The position numbers were made by a program, and so were the translations under genes. The notes beneath the pieces were generated by a model. The model was not told where the DNA came from. It searched no databases and saw only the letters and a list, made by a program, of their open reading frames with translations. From Fidelibacterota bacterium UBA6531 (GTDB lineage Bacteria; Fidelibacterota; Marinisomatia; Marinisomatales; TCS55): 64,000 bases of DNA. The stretch lies in the NCBI GenBank assembly GCA_002436185.1, contig DJKX01000040.1, positions 1 through 64,000 on the forward strand. The letters are read 5' to 3'. Within the stretch, counting starts at the first letter, position 1, and each line of letters opens with the position of its first letter. Of this stretch, positions 62,353 to 64,000 are shown piece by piece.

Positions 62353-62464
62353 TGTCATTCTGAAGGAGCCCCGAATTAACGGGACGACTGAAGAATCTCA
62401 AGTGCAGGTATACTCAAAAAAAGCTTGAGATTCTTCTCCTGACTCCGTCAGTATCAGAATGACA
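62353..62464. repeat. 112-bp MITE-like element with terminal inverted repeats
   Basis: Ends TGTCATTCTGA (62353-62363) and TCAGAATGACA (62454-62464) are perfect 11-bp inverted repeats. Inside is a second perfect 13-bp pair, GAAGAATCTCAAG (62390-62402) and CTTGAGATTCTTC (62424-62436). No coding capacity. Similar TGTCATTCTGA-type repeats are, from memory, common in Bacteroidetes-related genomes. Confidence 0.85.
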
Positions 62465-62493
62465 TAAACGATAAAAATCAATAAATTCCAATC

Positions 62494-63165
62494 ATGTGTG
62501 GGCGCTTTTCCATTACCAAAGAAAAGGATGTGATTGAAGAACGGTTCGAGATCCACATCGATCCGGCCATGTTCACAAAGAACTATAACGCAGCACCGTC
62601 CCAGATACTGCCCGTTATCACCAATTCAGAACCAAAACTAGCATCATTCCATAAGTGGGGCTTGATTCCCCACTGGGCAAAAGATGAAACTATAGGCAAT
62701 AAACTTATCAACGCCCGGGGTGAGACAATCGCTGAAAAGCCTTCATTTCGTGATGCAGCGGAAAAAAGGCGTTGTTTGGTAATTACAGATGGATTTTATG
62801 AATGGCAGCGTTCTGGAGGTGAAAAACAGCCCTATCGCATCACCTTGGCAGATGAAAGCTTGTTTACATTCGCCGGATTATGGGAATCGTGGAAAGCAGA
62901 AGATGGGAGAGATATACGGACATTTACCATTATTACCACTGAACCCAATGGACTCATGAAACCCATTCACAATCGCATGCCGGTAATGCTGACTCCTGAA
63001 AACGAAAAAGTGTGGATCTCTGACGATCCGCTGGAGCAAATTCTACATTTGCTGCAGCCATACGATGAAAAAGAAATGAATGCCTATCCGGTTACTAAAA
63101 AAGTCAATTCACCCAAAAACAATGACCGTAGCGTAATGGAGTCAGATCAGCAATTGTTATTTTAG
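62494..63165 (+). CDS. yedK: SRAP/HMCES-type abasic-site shielding protein (YedK)
   Basis: A 223-residue SRAP domain protein. Cys2 right after Met (MCGRF), Asn73 and Arg75 in INARGET, Glu103 in DGFYEW and His159 in PIHNRMP are the catalytic and binding residues. The Cys2 alpha-amine and thiol form a thiazolidine with abasic sites in single-stranded DNA, protecting them from cleavage. Formerly called SOS response-associated peptidase. Position after umuDC fits a damage-response group, although the 315-base repeat gap separates them. Confidence 0.94.
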   Translation: MCGRFSITKEKDVIEERFEIHIDPAMFTKNYNAAPSQILPVITNSEPKLASFHKWGLIPHWAKDETIGNKLINARGETIAEKPSFRDAAEKRRCLVITDGFYEWQRSGGEKQPYRITLADESLFTFAGLWESWKAEDGRDIRTFTIITTEPNGLMKPIHNRMPVMLTPENEKVWISDDPLEQILHLLQPYDEKEMNAYPVTKKVNSPKNNDRSVMESDQQLLF

Positions 63166-63213
63166 TTAATGTATATCTTTAAATATTGTTTATATAATTC
63201 AATATATAAGGAA

Positions 63214-63609
63214 TTACCCGTCAAGAATAATAGATATCCCCAGTTCTTTTTCAATATCCTCCACCATTTCCTTTTCTGAAGAAAAAACCATCCCATCTGC
63301 TTCTACTAAACTGGCCACTCTTGGACCAAATTTATTTTGCAGATCATCCTCGGAAAAGTGTCCTTTAATCATTGAGCAAAGTCCAATTGCATAATTTCGT
63401 CTGCCAAAACTGTCCATCAACAAAATCGTTCGGGACGCATCCTGCATAAATTCTACTGCACGTCTTTCTGTGTGATCAGGGAATAAATCCGTAATTGCAT
63501 CGGCCCATGCCTCCCGCTCTTCAAAGTCCATTCTGCCGTCGGCTAACTGGAGACATGTGAACAAATGTGTTACAGCCTCTAATGGCGTCATTTCTTGTTG
63601 ATTATTCAT
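63214..63609 (-). CDS. TerB-like helical protein
   Basis: A 131-residue all-helical protein: EAVTHLFTCLQLADGRMDFEEREAWADAI then LCSMIKGHFSEDDLQNKFG and EADGMVFSSEKEMVEDIEKELG, which fits the TerB fold (a seven-helix acidic bundle, first named for tellurite resistance and often found in stress systems). The ADGRMDFEE phrase is the usual metal-binding acidic pattern. It overlaps the end of bolA by 8 bases, so the two are cotranscribed. Role unknown. Confidence 0.7.
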   Translation of the reverse strand: MNNQQEMTPLEAVTHLFTCLQLADGRMDFEEREAWADAITDLFPDHTERRAVEFMQDASRTILLMDSFGRRNYAIGLCSMIKGHFSEDDLQNKFGPRVASLVEADGMVFSSEKEMVEDIEKELGISIILDG

Positions 63610-63892
63610 CTGTATTTCCTTTCACTTTTTGCCATTCGTCCAATGTATACGTTTTCATACTTAATGCATGAATCTCTTGTTTAATCATACCATCCAATGC
63701 ATCATATACTCGTTTATGCCGCTCAAGTAAGTTTAGTTCAGCAAAACTGGAAGAAACAATAACAGAACTTAAATGAGCACCTCCGCTAAAATTTTTATGG
63801 CGAATATGACGACCAGTATCATCTTTAATATCTAAATGCAAGATATCCATAGCCTGGTTCAAGCGATTTTCTATTTCATTATATAAATTCAT
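63602..63892 (-). CDS. bolA: BolA-family protein
   Basis: A 96-residue protein with the BolA plan: IENRLNQAMDILHLDI, GGAHLSSVIVSSSF, the ERHKRVYDALDGMI helix-turn segment and the end IHALSMKTYTLDEWQKV with the conserved His and Trp. BolA proteins partner with monothiol glutaredoxins in iron-sulfur trafficking and affect morphology and stress responses. First gene of a minus-strand pair with the TerB-like gene. Confidence 0.9.
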   Translation of the reverse strand: MNLYNEIENRLNQAMDILHLDIKDDTGRHIRHKNFSGGAHLSSVIVSSSFAELNLLERHKRVYDALDGMIKQEIHALSMKTYTLDEWQKVKGNTDE

Positions 63893-63934
63893 ATTCGTGA
63901 CGTGTTTATATACTAAAGTTTAATAAATTTAATC

Positions 63935-64000
63935 ATGGAAAAACACCCTGAAGAATTTAAACTAACAAAAGAAGACATTCAAAAAACAGAACAGAAAATT
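63935..64000 (+). CDS. Start of an unidentified gene (partial)
   Basis: An ATG frame of 22 codons open to the right edge, translating MEKHPEEFKLTKEDIQKTEQ and two more residues; highly charged and helical. Divergent from bolA. Too short to assign. Confidence 0.45.
   Translation, partial: MEKHPEEFKLTKEDIQKTEQKI

Larger units (their letters stand above)
62179..62493. other. 315-base repeat-rich gap
   Basis: No gene. It contains a short C-rich/G-rich hairpin right after umuC (around 62189-62204), a nested inverted-repeat element (62250-62323) carrying the 21-bp palindrome, and a 112-bp element with perfect terminal inverted repeats (62353-62464) ending 29 bases before yedK. Confidence 0.85.

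Overview
The window looks like a chromosomal segment of an AT-rich, double-membraned bacterium of the Fibrobacteres-Chlorobi-Bacteroidetes kind. My best guess is the Marinimicrobia (SAR406) lineage or a close relative, inferred from gene content only. Pointers are a PorV/PorQ-like outer-membrane protein, C-terminal FlgD/type IX-like sorting domains, a GWxTD protein, a lone starch-synthase N-lobe beside an outer-membrane lipoprotein, a TatT/DctP/fused DctQM TRAP transporter and a dockerin-like C-terminus. No rRNA, phage, CRISPR array or IS transposase was seen.

Layout. 1-6.2 kb: end of a dockerin protein, a PLP beta-synthase with a TlpA-like thioredoxin, a short-chain dehydrogenase, Hsp20, a DegT aminotransferase, a putative tRNA-queuosine mannosyltransferase, then tRNA-Leu with a tiny GIY-YIG nuclease gene wedged between the tRNA and a second copy of the tRNA 3' end. 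6.3-11.7 kb: tightly overlapping smpB-tyrS-phosphatase-ABC exporter operon. 11.7-21.7 kb: thioredoxin/thioredoxin reductase, a degenerate ABC ATPase, PspC protein, heptose kinase, propeller and GWxTD proteins, an Fe-S type PD-(D/E)XK nuclease, RNase HI, a sugar nucleotidyltransferase and an OppF-like ATPase. 21.7-28 kb: mreBCD-PBP2-rodA rod-shape cluster followed by a CpoB-like protein. 28-34 kb: starch-synthase N-lobe, lipoprotein, barrel, TPR lipoprotein, glyA. 34-37.7 kb: TRAP transporter. 37.8-46.6 kb: PorV-like protein, a secreted M6 pseudo-peptidase, a large HExxH-propeller-barrel protein, a DUF5683-like protein and BamD. 46.6-57.8 kb: long same-strand run of nadD, cation exchanger, ftsEX, hrcA-grpE-dnaJ, comEA, two divergent pilus/secretion-like proteins, rsmD, coaD, fmdB, icd. 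57.9-64 kb: obgE, dprA, tRNA-Ser, a possible 42-residue membrane protein between two terminators, then a GC-rich umuDC pair bracketed by repeat sequences, yedK, and a TerB-like/BolA pair on the minus strand.

How the genes fit together. Much of the window builds or serves the cell envelope (MreBCD/PBP2/RodA, FtsEX, BamD, PorV-like, lipoproteins, HldA). A second theme is DNA uptake and repair: ComEA, a pilin-like and a GspL/PilM-N-like protein, DprA, UmuDC, YedK and RNase HI. The most unusual local structure is the tRNA-Leu/GIY-YIG unit at 5.8-6.2 kb. It has the architecture of a minimal cassette targeting the tRNA 3' end, with the nuclease start codon only 8 bases after the tRNA. Other notable items are a palindromic 20-21 bp element present in two places, a 112-bp MITE-like element with 11-bp perfect terminal inverted repeats, an M6 peptidase lacking its zinc ligands, EF-hand-like loops inside a PorV-like barrel, and an ABC ATPase lacking both catalytic Glu and switch His. 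All family assignments come from reading motifs; no database search was possible.
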